Positions 39,635 to 49,374 of a stretch of 64,000 bases of DNA are shown piece by piece. Positions within the stretch are counted from its first letter, which is position 1, and each line of letters opens with the position of its first letter. The stretch spans positions 210,187 to 274,186 of the forward strand of contig JAUMWX010000002.1 of the NCBI GenBank assembly GCA_030529425.1. The letters are read 5' to 3'. Under the pieces are notes generated by a model that worked only from the letters and a program-made list of their open reading frames with translations, had not been told where the DNA came from and searched no databases. The position numbers were made by a program, and so were the translations under genes. Origin of the DNA: Tissierellia bacterium (GTDB lineage: Bacteria; Bacillota; Clostridia; Tissierellales; Peptoniphilaceae).

Positions 39635-40522
39635 TCATTCTCCTAAAGAAACTCTTTTGAATACTTCTTTTTCAATTCTTTTTCCTGTTGGAGTTGAAGC
39701 TATACCTCCAAGTGCCGTTTCTTTAAAGTTTGGATTCATCAAATCTCCGACTTCCTTCATCGATTCAACCACCTCATCAAAAGGTGCAAGAGATTCAATT
39801 CCCGCCAAAGCCATTTCAGCTGATATATATGCGTTCACGGCTCCTGATGAATTTCTAAACAGACAAGGATATTCTACCAGACCTGCGATCGGATCGCAAA
39901 CTAAACCCATAACATGTACCAAAGCGAATGAAGCCGCATGTAATGATTGCTCCGGAGTTCCCCCCATCAATTCGACAAGACCGGCGGCCGCCATTGCAGA
40001 TGCGGAGCCCGTCTCTGCCTGACAACCTCCCACGGCACCGGATACAGATGCATTCCTCATTATTATCGAACCTATTGCTCCTGTTGTCAACAAAGTTTTC
40101 ATTAAATCCTCATCGGAAAATCCCTTTTCCTGTTGAACCGAAGTTATCACGGCAGGTATAATGCCCGCTGCTCCTGCAGTAGGTGCTGCCACAATCTTTC
40201 CCATGCTTGCATTAACTTCAGAAGTTGACAATCCCATGCTCATCATTTTTAGAATCTTAGAGTCTAATAAAGTATTTCCCTTTTGGGAATATTCAAACAA
40301 TTTCTTAGCGTCTCCGCCTATTATTCCGGAAACTGATTTTACTTCTTCTCTGGTAGCCCTTATAGCTGATTTTTTCATTACTTCCAAAATTATCCTGCTT
40401 CTCTCGAAGATAATTTCAGGAGTCTGATTATAATTTATAATCTCCTCTTCCAATGCACATTCCCAAATGGGGATTTTTCTCGATTTGCATTTTTCAAGTA
40501 ATTCTTTTCCACTCTTAAACAT
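39635..40522 (-). CDS. sdaAA: L-serine dehydratase, iron-sulphur-dependent, alpha subunit, 295 aa
   Basis: It converts L-serine to pyruvate and ammonia. Signature regions are GKIVAAPTAGAAGIIPAVIT, GSIIMRNASVSGAVGGCQAE, GLVCDPIAGLVEYPC and FRNSSGAVNAY. The Cys in GCQAE, VCDP and YPCLF are the likely 4Fe-4S ligands. Length is normal for the two-subunit type of Firmicutes. It is encoded directly after the beta subunit (eight bases apart), as one operon. In anaerobes it feeds amino acid fermentation. Confidence 0.96.
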   Translation of the reverse strand: MFKSGKELLEKCKSRKIPIWECALEEEIINYNQTPEIIFERSRIILEVMKKSAIRATREEVKSVSGIIGGDAKKLFEYSQKGNTLLDSKILKMMSMGLSTSEVNASMGKIVAAPTAGAAGIIPAVITSVQQEKGFSDEDLMKTLLTTGAIGSIIMRNASVSGAVGGCQAETGSASAMAAAGLVELMGGTPEQSLHAASFALVHVMGLVCDPIAGLVEYPCLFRNSSGAVNAYISAEMALAGIESLAPFDEVVESMKEVGDLMNPNFKETALGGIASTPTGKRIEKEVFKRVSLGE

Positions 40523-40530
40523 CTTGTCTC

Positions 40531-41190
40531 CTAAAAATAAACATACGAAACATGATCATACGCTCCTGAAGATTGTATTTCTTTGAACACCTCTTTGTCA
40601 AGTTTTTTATCCAAAATAATTACCAATGTAACTTCAGTTTCCCCTACATGATTCATAATCTTATTAATATTGTAGTCATTTTTCGCAAGTATTGTACTTA
40701 TATTTGCGATAATCCCTTTTCTGTCATGATACTGTAAAAAAAGCGTGGGATCTCCCGGGAAGAGCTTAACCTCGGCACCGTCTATATTTATAATCTCAAT
40801 TTGTCCCCCGCCCGTTGATATACCAGAAACCGTAGACTTTCTACCGTCTTCATAATAAAATTCCAAAATTGCCGTGTTAGGATGAGCATTTACCAAATTA
40901 ATTCCTTTGAATACTATTTCTATACCTCGTTCTCTTGCAATTTCATATGAATCGATTATCCTTTCATCATCCGGTTTAAATCCTAAACAACCTGCGATCA
41001 AAGCCTTGTCGGTTCCGTGTCCCTGATATGTTTCCCTGAAAGAACCGTGTAATTTAAATACTATTTTATTGAATCCAGGCTCCACTATTTTACTTGCGGC
41101 CTCTCCAATTCTTACGGCTCCTGCCGTATGTGAACTTGATGGTCCTATCATAACAGGTCCTATAACATTAAAATAAGAAATCTTATTCAT
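40531..41190 (-). CDS. sdaAB: L-serine dehydratase, iron-sulphur-dependent, beta subunit, 219 aa
   Basis: The N-terminal part has FNVIGPVMIGPSSSHTAGAV and GSFRETYQGHGTDKALIAG, typical of the beta subunit. The C-terminal 70 residues form an ACT domain (HDRKGIIANISTILAKNDYN). It pairs with the alpha subunit encoded next. It is preceded by an 11-bp gap from the YhaN-like gene, so it may be co-transcribed with that pair or have its own promoter in its 5' region. Confidence 0.95.
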   Translation of the reverse strand: MNKISYFNVIGPVMIGPSSSHTAGAVRIGEAASKIVEPGFNKIVFKLHGSFRETYQGHGTDKALIAGCLGFKPDDERIIDSYEIARERGIEIVFKGINLVNAHPNTAILEFYYEDGRKSTVSGISTGGGQIEIINIDGAEVKLFPGDPTLFLQYHDRKGIIANISTILAKNDYNINKIMNHVGETEVTLVIILDKKLDKEVFKEIQSSGAYDHVSYVYF

Positions 41191-41201
41191 ATTTCACCTC
41201 T

Positions 41202-43040
41202 TTATGATGATAAGTATACTATATTTGAAAAAGATTTAAAAGTATCAAAGTTTTCGTGACAGGTGAAATAAATAACTTGATTATAATCCTCTTTCAGAAA
41301 CATTTCCAAACTTCTTTGAAATCTATTTTTGTCGAATCTCACGAAAATATCATCTAGCAGTATTATTCTATTTTCCTTTGGTGATATCAAAGTAATAATA
41401 GCAATTTTCAAAGCCAAATAAAACTGCTCAACAGTGGATGCGCTCAAATATCTGTATTCTCTTATATCGCCGCTTTTAGAATCTTTAAATGCTATCTCAA
41501 AATCTTTTGAAACCAACAAGGAATCATATTTACCTTCGGTAATATTTGATATTATTTTACCTGCAATCAAATTTATACGGGGTGAAAAATCCGTCTCCAT
41601 TATTTTATAAGCTCTTTCGATTTCTTTTTTTGCTTCAATATAAATATTCAATTCGTTTTTAATTTCAGCGACTTCTCTTTTGACATCATCAATCTCGTTT
41701 TTTATCGTCGACGAACTCTTTTCCAACTTATATCTTGCAATTGAAAATGTTTTTTCAGAAATCAATTTATCATTCAGAATTTTAACTCTATTCTCCAAAT
41801 CTTCATGTAATGTTTTTTGATATCTTCCGTGGATATTTTCATACTTTTTTAGTGAATCAAGTATTCTCTTTTCCTGAATTTTTAAGTAATCCACATTTTT
41901 AAAGTCGGTTTCATCGGCATCTGCAAAAATTTTCGATAAATAGTCTTTCTTTTCAAACTTTACCACTTCCAATTTTGAAATCTCACTTTCCAACAAAATT
42001 CTGCGTCTTGAATCTTTATTTTTTTTACTGAAATAGTCAAAAACAAAATAAATAAATATTCCAAGACTAAAGATAAAATAATACTTTGATAAAAACACCA
42101 AAAATAAACTCATTAATAAAATTACTATCGGAAAATAATTGATTTTCGTATTTATCAATTTTTCTTTTTTCAAATGTTCTATTTTTTCGTTTATTTCATC
42201 TATTCCTGACTCGAGTTGTTTTTTATGTCTGTTTTTTTGAACTCTGTCCTGCTCAAGAAGTATTTCTCTGTTAATATTGACTTTCTCGTCCGATAATTCA
42301 GCCATCCTTTTGAAATCTTGAAGTTTGGTTTCCAAATCGCGCAATTCAGATTCTAAATTATTTATACTTCTCAAAGACTCCATTTTTTGATTCTCTACAT
42401 TTATCGCTTTTTCGTATTCGTTATTTAATATTTCAAGATTGTTATTGAGCTCCGGTATAATGCCCTTGTTTCGATTTTTTGATTCGAAACCGTATATTTT
42501 TTCATCCAAATAATTCATCGCTTTTCTATACGAAATGTCCTCAATCCCCGAACTCACCAAATTCAGTAGTCTTTCAGATATCTCCGTTTTTGACATATCA
42601 TCACCCAAAGAAGGCATTTCAGTGGAAATGAATTGCAAAGATCTGAAAGCCGACTCGCTCATTTTCAGAAAATGTTCACCGGGGCAATCTAAATTCGGAA
42701 TTAATATATTTTCCCCCGTATCGGCATTTATCAATGAAATTTCATCCCCTTTTTTAGTACTTCTGAAAACTCTGGTAAGTCTATAATTTATATCGTGGTG
42801 ATTGAATTCGATATATCCTTTTGAATACTCCTCATTCCAAGGAATATATTTTAATCTTTGATTGCTGTTTAAATTCTTGCTGCGACTGTTTGAACCGTAA
42901 AACATCTGTATTATGAAATTCATAATTGTAGTTTTACCAACCTCATTTTCACCGTAAACAATATTTAATTTTTCCTTAAAATCAAGTGAGAAATTCCTTA
43001 ATTTCCCGAACTTTTCAATATATACTTTTCTGATAATCAT
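41202..43040 (-). CDS. SMC/RecN-like ATPase, YhaN type, 612 aa
   Basis: Walker A (YGENEVGKTTIMNFIIQMFY) at residues 31-50, two long coiled-coil arms with a short hydrophobic pair in the middle (FPIVILLMSLFLVFLSKYYF), and at the C-terminus the signature YLSASTVEQFYLALKIAI and Walker B IILLDDIFVRFD. The hydrophobic segment in the hinge is typical of YhaN. The start is the ATG at 43038-43040 after GAGGATTGAG, right behind the metallophosphoesterase stop. The pair probably acts on DNA ends like SbcC/SbcD. Confidence 0.88.
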   Translation of the reverse strand: MIIRKVYIEKFGKLRNFSLDFKEKLNIVYGENEVGKTTIMNFIIQMFYGSNSRSKNLNSNQRLKYIPWNEEYSKGYIEFNHHDINYRLTRVFRSTKKGDEISLINADTGENILIPNLDCPGEHFLKMSESAFRSLQFISTEMPSLGDDMSKTEISERLLNLVSSGIEDISYRKAMNYLDEKIYGFESKNRNKGIIPELNNNLEILNNEYEKAINVENQKMESLRSINNLESELRDLETKLQDFKRMAELSDEKVNINREILLEQDRVQKNRHKKQLESGIDEINEKIEHLKKEKLINTKINYFPIVILLMSLFLVFLSKYYFIFSLGIFIYFVFDYFSKKNKDSRRRILLESEISKLEVVKFEKKDYLSKIFADADETDFKNVDYLKIQEKRILDSLKKYENIHGRYQKTLHEDLENRVKILNDKLISEKTFSIARYKLEKSSSTIKNEIDDVKREVAEIKNELNIYIEAKKEIERAYKIMETDFSPRINLIAGKIISNITEGKYDSLLVSKDFEIAFKDSKSGDIREYRYLSASTVEQFYLALKIAIITLISPKENRIILLDDIFVRFDKNRFQRSLEMFLKEDYNQVIYFTCHENFDTFKSFSNIVYLSS

Positions 43041-43041
43041 C

Positions 43042-44115
43042 TCAATCCTCAAATGATCTAAGTCCCACTTCCAGGACTTTTTCATTAAATTCTTTATTTT
43101 CCACCAATTTATCAAGCATGTTTTTTACAAAAATTCCCCGTATACTATACTCTCTCGATAATTTATCATAATCATAATTAATTCTAGTATCATTCTTTAT
43201 CTTCACAAATCTGATGTCCCCTAATTCCGACAAAATTAAATTTTCGGATATACTTATATTTTCATTCAGATAGCCCTTCAACTTGATATCATACAGATTG
43301 TTTCGATATTCCTCTCCATATTTTGCTTCCAAATTTTTTCGTATAATTCGTGAAATATCGGATAAAGAAAAGGCTTCATCAACCATTATTTCTTCTTTCA
43401 AAAATTTTATTTTTGATGCTTGATAAAAATTAAGTTTTATATTGTTTTTAGATATATCTCCCAAATATATTCCTTTTGAGCCGGTTTCGTCAAAACCTCT
43501 CCCAAAAGGATTTCCTGAGTAAGCATATCTCGTATTCCCCTGTATCAGTATATCGCTTCTCTTATGAATATGCCCCAAAGCCATATAATCAAGTTTTGAA
43601 TTCTCTATGTCTTGTGGAAAAATCGGATTGTATTCATTTGTGCCGTAAATATCTCCGTGAAAAATACCGATATTGATATATTTTGAATCAACTACCGGAA
43701 AATTAACCAATTTTCTTTCTCTTATAATCGCCCTGTCAAATGCAAATCCGTATATCCTCGTATTCAGTTCTTTTATTTCAACAAATTCTATATTAGGCTT
43801 TTTGAATATATATGTGTTCTTTGACCATTCTTCATTATATGGAGAATCCAAAGAAAAAAAGTCATGATTACCCGGAGAAATGAATATTTTTCCATTAAAT
43901 ATATTAAATATTTCTTTTATTTGACCCTTTAACTCATTTTTTATATTTGATGACTCAAAAAAATCTCCCGCTATCAATATAATGTCAACTTTCACCGAAT
44001 TACATAGATTAATTATATCTATAAGAGTTTTTAGCATCTCACTTTCCATATCAAATAATTGTGACTTACTTCCCAAATGTAAGTCAGATAAATGTGCAAT
44101 TCTTATTTTTTCCAT
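43042..44115 (-). CDS. Metallophosphoesterase, SbcD/YhaO type nuclease, 357 aa
   Basis: Mre11-like motifs in order: IAHLSDLHLGS (Asp, His), LIAGDFFES (Gly-Asp), SPGNHDFFS (Gly-Asn-His-Asp), GIFHGDI, LDYMALGHIHKR. The C-terminal 120 residues are the capping region. It precedes the YhaN-like ATPase with one base between stop and start, a fixed pairing in Firmicutes. It is divergent from the M42 peptidase gene. Confidence 0.9.
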   Translation of the reverse strand: MEKIRIAHLSDLHLGSKSQLFDMESEMLKTLIDIINLCNSVKVDIILIAGDFFESSNIKNELKGQIKEIFNIFNGKIFISPGNHDFFSLDSPYNEEWSKNTYIFKKPNIEFVEIKELNTRIYGFAFDRAIIRERKLVNFPVVDSKYINIGIFHGDIYGTNEYNPIFPQDIENSKLDYMALGHIHKRSDILIQGNTRYAYSGNPFGRGFDETGSKGIYLGDISKNNIKLNFYQASKIKFLKEEIMVDEAFSLSDISRIIRKNLEAKYGEEYRNNLYDIKLKGYLNENISISENLILSELGDIRFVKIKNDTRINYDYDKLSREYSIRGIFVKNMLDKLVENKEFNEKVLEVGLRSFED

Positions 44116-44222
44116 AATCCCTCCTACAAATTATATCATACCGAACATTTGTTTTAATTTAAATACTTGCTCAATTTTCAAAATAGATATACACTAATTA
44201 ATTAGATAATAAAGGGGGAAAT

Positions 44223-45257
44223 ATGGAAAAATATATTGAATATACTACAGACTTCGCTAAAAAATTACTGTATATCGACAGTCCTTCAGGATACGGAAAG
44301 AATGTTACAAAATTTCTTACAGATGAACTGAACTCACTTGATGTTCAAAACCATATCACAAAAAAGGGTGGCATTTTTGCTGAAATTCCGGGAAAAAGCA
44401 ATAAAGATGCAATAATGTTACAGGCTCATGTGGATACTCTGGGTGCAATGGTACACCAAATAAAATCCGACGGCAGACTTAAAATAACCAATATCGGCGG
44501 AATGAATGCAAACAATGCGGAAGCGGAAAATGTGAGAATAATTACCAAAGAAGGAAGAATTTTCGAGGGAACTTGTCAATTAATAAATGCTTCCGTACAT
44601 GTAAATCGTGATTATGGAAAAGAAGAACGAAATTGGAACACCGTTGAGATTGTAATTGATGAAGATGTAAAAAATAAGGCGGATGTCGAAAAATTAGGTA
44701 TAATGGCGGGTGACTATGTTTGTTTTGAGCCGAGGACAAGAATTACCGAATCAGGTTATATAAAAAGCAGATTTTTGGATGATAAACTTTCCGTTGCAAT
44801 ACTTATGGGTTACATAAAATACTTAAAATCCGAAAATATTCTTCTTGACAGAACAGTCTATTTCCACTTCACAATATACGAAGAAGTCGGTCATGGAGGT
44901 TCTAATCCTTGTCCGGAAAATGTTTCCGAAGTATGGTCTGTCGACATGGGATGTGTGGGAGAAGGATTAACTTGTACGGAAAGAGAAGTATCTATCGCTG
45001 CAAAAGATTCAGGCGGTCCTTATAATTATGAAATTGTTTCAAAATTGGTCGAACTTGCCAAAAAGCATAATATTGGTTATGCCGTGGATATTTATCCGTT
45101 TTACGGTTCAGATGTAGAAGCGACCTTAAAAGCAGGTTTTGATGTAAAACACGCTCTAATAGGTCCGGGAGTTTATGCTTCACATGGATATGAGAGAAGC
45201 CATAAAGACGGAATTCTGAACACTCTAAAATTAATAAAGGTTTACTTGGAACAATAG
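44223..45257 (+). CDS. M42 family metallo-aminopeptidase (FrvX/YsdC type), 344 aa
   Basis: The two-metal site is visible: His-x-Asp in MLQAHVDTLGAM, Asp in SRFLDDKLSVAIL, Glu-Glu in TIYEEVGHGG, Asp in WSVDMGC and a late His in SHGYERSHKDG. Length is normal. It forms a large cytosolic complex that trims peptides from the N-terminus. The ATG follows AAAGGGGGAAAT. A GGGCGTC/GACGCCC stem at 45257-45273 lies over its stop codon and may act as a terminator. Confidence 0.9.
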   Translation: MEKYIEYTTDFAKKLLYIDSPSGYGKNVTKFLTDELNSLDVQNHITKKGGIFAEIPGKSNKDAIMLQAHVDTLGAMVHQIKSDGRLKITNIGGMNANNAEAENVRIITKEGRIFEGTCQLINASVHVNRDYGKEERNWNTVEIVIDEDVKNKADVEKLGIMAGDYVCFEPRTRITESGYIKSRFLDDKLSVAILMGYIKYLKSENILLDRTVYFHFTIYEEVGHGGSNPCPENVSEVWSVDMGCVGEGLTCTEREVSIAAKDSGGPYNYEIVSKLVELAKKHNIGYAVDIYPFYGSDVEATLKAGFDVKHALIGPGVYASHGYERSHKDGILNTLKLIKVYLEQ

Positions 45258-45263
45258 GGCGTC

Positions 45264-45911
45264 TTAGACGCCCTCATCTTCTTTTTCTTTTTGTTTTTGT
45301 TTCATCTCATACAATGAAAAAACACATCCGCAATAATCTTGTCTGTACATGTCATATTCCTCGGTAAGTTCAACCGATCTCTTAAAACCGTTTTTTTTCT
45401 TAAAGTCGGAATATAAATAACCTACACCAACTTCCTCTGAAATTCTCTTCCCTATTTCATTCAATAATTGTGAATTCTTATGGGGACTTATAGACAAAGT
45501 TGTCGTAAAATAGTCAAAGTTCATCTTTTTAGCGACATTACCGGCCTGTTTTAATCTTAAATCAAAACATAACTCACATCGCTTTCCTCCCTCTTTTTCC
45601 TTCTGATAACCGTCTATAGCCTGATGATATTCCCTCGGGTCATATTTTGAAGGAATAAATCCGATTTCATATTTTGGATTCATTTTTTTTATTAATTGCT
45701 TTTGTTCCTCTTCCCTGAAAAAATATTCTTCTGAAGGATAAATATTCGGATTATAATATAAGACAGAGATTTTAAAATAGTTTGAAAGATATTCCAAAAC
45801 ATAAGTGCTGCAAGGTCCGCAACAACTGTGTAGCAATAATGTAGGTATATACCCCTTCTCTTCATTTTCTTTAATTGTTTTTTCCAATTCTATTTGATAA
45901 TTTACTTTCAT
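45264..45911 (-). CDS. queH: Epoxyqueuosine reductase QueH, 215 aa
   Basis: The DUF208/QueH Cys pattern is complete: SCCGPCS near the start, KRCELCFDLR in the middle, and DYCGCVFSL at the end. It reduces epoxyqueuosine to queuosine in tRNA (anticodon GUN) and replaces QueG in many Firmicutes. The start is the ATG at 45909-45911 after GGTGGAG, 13 codons inside a longer open frame. It is convergent with the M42 peptidase gene. Confidence 0.95.
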   Translation of the reverse strand: MKVNYQIELEKTIKENEEKGYIPTLLLHSCCGPCSTYVLEYLSNYFKISVLYYNPNIYPSEEYFFREEEQKQLIKKMNPKYEIGFIPSKYDPREYHQAIDGYQKEKEGGKRCELCFDLRLKQAGNVAKKMNFDYFTTTLSISPHKNSQLLNEIGKRISEEVGVGYLYSDFKKKNGFKRSVELTEEYDMYRQDYCGCVFSLYEMKQKQKEKEDEGV

Positions 45912-46033
45912 ACTTACGCTCCACCTATATAATATTAATAAACAGACCATTTTTCAATATCTTTCAAATTTATATCAGTTTATTTATATACCTTATGCAA
46001 AGGGATAATTACCTTACCCACAAAACATTTGGA

Positions 46034-49000
46034 CTAAAGATATGAATTTTTTCTTCCAAATAATCTTACCAACACCATCCCTATAAAACTTAAACTTAAA
46101 ACAACTCCCGTTTTGATAATTTGACTATTATCTCCTGTATTTGGTGTTTTAGGTTTTTCTTTGAATTTAACAGTCTGGCCAATATCATCTATGTCGGCAT
46201 GAACCGCTATTTCTTTTCCGTCTTTGTACAGTCTTTCAAACACTACTATTTCGTTCGTTTCACATTTGCTTACATCAAATTTAAATTCAAGTTTCACCAT
46301 TCCATCTTTAACATCCGGTATAAAGATCTTTTCCTCCCTTATTTCTCTACCTTCTATCAATAATGGCTTATTCGTTGACTTGTCCATTAAAACACCTTTT
46401 ACGATGTATTCTTTTCCCGGTACCAAGTCTTTATAAATCACTTCATCCGTAACCGATACCATACCTGTTTTAAATATTTCTTTTTCTCCGTTTACCTTTG
46501 CCAATGTTTTGATTTCAGGTTTCTTCTCATTCTCATATACCAATTTTATTACTTCTTTATTTTCTTTTATCTCAACATCTTTTACTGTAGTATTCTTAAA
46601 ATATCCCGGAATTGTTTCTTTTTCTCTAATCTGATATTTTCCAAAATGAACATTTTCAAATACTGCTATACCATCTTTTCCCGTTTTCTTTGTTTGAATT
46701 GTTTTTCCGTCTTTTAACAGGTCAAATTCTACTCCTGCCAGTTTAATCTTTTTATCATGTGATGAAACTTTAAGTATTTCTATATTTCCTTTTTTGATAA
46801 GATTCTTAAATTCAACTTTACCTGTCTTTTCAGGCTCCAATATCAATGTTTTTATTTCTTCTCTCAATACCAAATGATTCGGTACTGATATTTCCTGTAT
46901 CGATATTTCTCTTCCGACTTCAAAATTTGTAACTGTTGCAATACCTTTCTCATTTGTTACTATCGTTTTTTCACTTTCCTTATCATCACTGTACCAAACC
47001 TTAAATTTAACATTTGCCACAGGTTTTCCCAATTCGTCCACCTTTGCTATTTCAATTTTAGAAAGAATTTTTTTATTTACAAATTTAAGCTTTATTTGTA
47101 CACCCGGTTTAAGGATAAATGTTTGAGGGGTAGGATCAAGTTCATATCCCTTTGGTGCTTCGATTTCTCTTACGGTTACCCTAGTTCCCGCCTTCCAACC
47201 TGTTTGCTTGAATTCTCCCTTTTCATCGGAAATATATGTGTATTTTTGATTGTCTTTTTCTACTGTAGCTTCAAATTTTGCTCCCTTTATCGGTTTATCC
47301 TTCTCGTCAACCTTTATTGCCGACCAATCAAGCCTTTTTATCTTGTTTGTAAAAGTAAGTGTTCCCACTTCATCAGGTTTGATTGTTATTCTCTTTATGG
47401 TTTCATCAAGCACTAAGTGATTAGGTACTTCTATTTCCTGTACCGATATTTCTCTATTGGCTTTCAAGCCTTTGATATTTACAAGCCCTTTTGAATCAGT
47501 CGTATATGTTTTTGCACTTGATATATCATTTGTATACCAAACCTTAAACTTAACTCCGGGTACTGCATTTCCGTCCTCATCCAGTTTTTTCAGGTTCAAT
47601 GTTGCCGGCTTAAACTTATTTACGAATTTAATTTTTATGTTTACACCCGGTTTAAGGATAAATGTTTGAGGAGTAGGATCAAGTTCATATCCCTTTGGTG
47701 CTTCGATTTCCCTTACGGTTACCCTAGTTCCCGCCTTCCAACCTGTTTGCTTGAATTCTCCCTTTTCATCGGAAATATATCTGTATTTTTGATTGTCTTT
47801 TTTTACTGTAGCTTCAAATTTTGCTCCCTTTATCGGTTTATCGTTCTCGTCAACCTTTATTGCCGACCAATCAAGCCTTTTTATCTTGTTTGTAAATGTA
47901 AGTGTCCCTACTCCGGCAGGTTTAATAGTTATTTTCTTTATCGTTTTATCAAGTACTAGGTGATTTGGTACTGATATTTCCTGTACCGATATTTCTCTAT
48001 TGGCTTTCAAGCCTTTAATATTTACAAGCCCTTTTGAGTCAGTCGTATATGTTTTTGCACTTGATATATCATTTGTATACCAAACCTTAAACTTAACTCC
48101 TGGTACCGCTCTTCCGTCCTCATCCACTTTTTTAAGGTTCAATGTTGATGACTTAATTTTATTTATAAATTTAACTTTATTTAGAATATTTGCTTTAATT
48201 TCGATACTCTTTATCTCTTTGCTTAACTCTAAATGATTAGGTGCTGATATTTCCTGTATTTTGATTGTTTTACCTACCAATCTGTTATCAATTTTTACCT
48301 TTCCGTCTTTACCTGTTGTATATGTTTTTGAATTTTCTTCGTCACTATACCAAACCTTAAATTTAACTCCTGATACCGCTCTTCCCAGTTCGTCCACCTT
48401 TGTTATTTCAAGTGGTGAGGATTCTTGAATGTTTAGGGTTAATCTTCCTATAAAAGGGTCAGGCATTTTGAATGAACCCATATTTTGTTCTCCGGGTTTT
48501 TTCCAAATAAAACTAGTTCCTTCATAATCGGTTGTTTTTGCTAAAAAAATAATCTTAGAGTTCTTAACTGCATTGTTAGTTGCTGTAATTGTTAATTTAT
48601 TTCCGTTAACTTTAAAATTATATCCGTTTTTATATTTTGGAATGTTTAACTCGCCAATTGAAGTGTTTGTATTTGTAAGAGTTATTGATTGACCTTTTTT
48701 CAAAGTATATGTCTTATTGTGCCAAGAAGGTGTAAAGCTATGATTATTCACCTTACTCATTACATCATTTTTGAATTGTCTGTATTCTTCGATTGATAAC
48801 GGATAGGTAAATCTTCTTGCCACTCTGTCTATGTTTTCCCAAATCAACATTTGTGTATATACATAATTCTTATCGCTTTTTTGTGATTGATAACCGTAAT
48901 ATGCTATTCTTTCTAATTTTTTTTGTACATCTTTTGTAATTTTAAATCCTGTACCTTCAGATATTACTTCACCATCTCTAAATTCTCGTCCTGTAAAAGT

Positions 49001-49261
49001 GCTTCCGGATTCGTATGGTGTGCTGGCATCTATACAAAATACCGGTTCTTCGTCCATTAAAAGGTAACCGTAATTTTCATATCCTTCTTCAGTTGAAAGT
49101 CCGTCCTTTCTGACATGGTACATAGTTCCGCCGTTTCCTTCAAAAAAGATTTGTTCATATCTGAAATCTCCCTGTTTTGTTTGTGCCTTTACTTCATTGA
49201 TTACTCCAAGCGTTAATATCAATACCATTAAGCTTGTAAATATGTTTTTTAGTTTCTTCAT
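46034..49261 (-). CDS. Large cell-wall-anchored adhesin: thioester, Cna-B and VaFE domains, 1075 aa
   Basis: A signal peptide (1-26) is followed by a thioester domain in which Cys76 (PVFCIDAS) and Gln137 (YTQMLIW) should form the covalent bond. From about 280 to 880 come seven Cna-B/SpaA-type beta modules (for example VDEDGRAVPGVKFKVWYTND; LDWSAIKVDE). A VaFE-type domain follows (VTDEVIYKDLVPGKEYIVKG; AVHADIDDIGQTV). The sorting signal is TPNTGD plus hydrophobic helix and RKNS, not LPXTG. It is likely to bind host surfaces and to be stabilised by internal isopeptide or ester bonds. Confidence 0.93.
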   Translation of the reverse strand: MKKLKNIFTSLMVLILTLGVINEVKAQTKQGDFRYEQIFFEGNGGTMYHVRKDGLSTEEGYENYGYLLMDEEPVFCIDASTPYESGSTFTGREFRDGEVISEGTGFKITKDVQKKLERIAYYGYQSQKSDKNYVYTQMLIWENIDRVARRFTYPLSIEEYRQFKNDVMSKVNNHSFTPSWHNKTYTLKKGQSITLTNTNTSIGELNIPKYKNGYNFKVNGNKLTITATNNAVKNSKIIFLAKTTDYEGTSFIWKKPGEQNMGSFKMPDPFIGRLTLNIQESSPLEITKVDELGRAVSGVKFKVWYSDEENSKTYTTGKDGKVKIDNRLVGKTIKIQEISAPNHLELSKEIKSIEIKANILNKVKFINKIKSSTLNLKKVDEDGRAVPGVKFKVWYTNDISSAKTYTTDSKGLVNIKGLKANREISVQEISVPNHLVLDKTIKKITIKPAGVGTLTFTNKIKRLDWSAIKVDENDKPIKGAKFEATVKKDNQKYRYISDEKGEFKQTGWKAGTRVTVREIEAPKGYELDPTPQTFILKPGVNIKIKFVNKFKPATLNLKKLDEDGNAVPGVKFKVWYTNDISSAKTYTTDSKGLVNIKGLKANREISVQEIEVPNHLVLDETIKRITIKPDEVGTLTFTNKIKRLDWSAIKVDEKDKPIKGAKFEATVEKDNQKYTYISDEKGEFKQTGWKAGTRVTVREIEAPKGYELDPTPQTFILKPGVQIKLKFVNKKILSKIEIAKVDELGKPVANVKFKVWYSDDKESEKTIVTNEKGIATVTNFEVGREISIQEISVPNHLVLREEIKTLILEPEKTGKVEFKNLIKKGNIEILKVSSHDKKIKLAGVEFDLLKDGKTIQTKKTGKDGIAVFENVHFGKYQIREKETIPGYFKNTTVKDVEIKENKEVIKLVYENEKKPEIKTLAKVNGEKEIFKTGMVSVTDEVIYKDLVPGKEYIVKGVLMDKSTNKPLLIEGREIREEKIFIPDVKDGMVKLEFKFDVSKCETNEIVVFERLYKDGKEIAVHADIDDIGQTVKFKEKPKTPNTGDNSQIIKTGVVLSLSFIGMVLVRLFGRKNSYL
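47096..48236 (-). repeat. Two near-identical 543-bp tandem blocks in the adhesin gene
   Basis: Nucleotide text around 47457-47560 recurs at 48000-48103, and that around 47096-47460 recurs at 47640-48000, a period of 543 bp (181 codons, two Cna-B modules). The copies differ at only a few bases. Such blocks can expand or shrink by recombination and may be misassembled. Confidence 0.8.
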
Positions 49262-49286
49262 GCTTACTCCTTATTTATTTTTTTGT

Positions 49287-49362
49287 ATAAAAAAAGTGCT
49301 TAATAGCACTTGTTTTTAGATTATTAAATTAAAAAAAGACGATTTCTCGTCTTAATTTTTTT
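49287..49362 (-). terminator. Two terminators after the lipoprotein gene
   Basis: AAGACGA/TCGTCTT (49336-49353) and AAGTGCT/AGCACTT (49294-49311) each end in a T-run on the minus strand. They separate the lipoprotein from the adhesin, whose promoter must then lie very close to its start. Confidence 0.8.
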
Positions 49363-49374
49363 GATTATACAATA

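Noticed and set aside
47096..48236. Plus-strand open frames repeated twice in the adhesin gene
   Set aside because: They are antisense shadows of the tandem Cna-B repeats.
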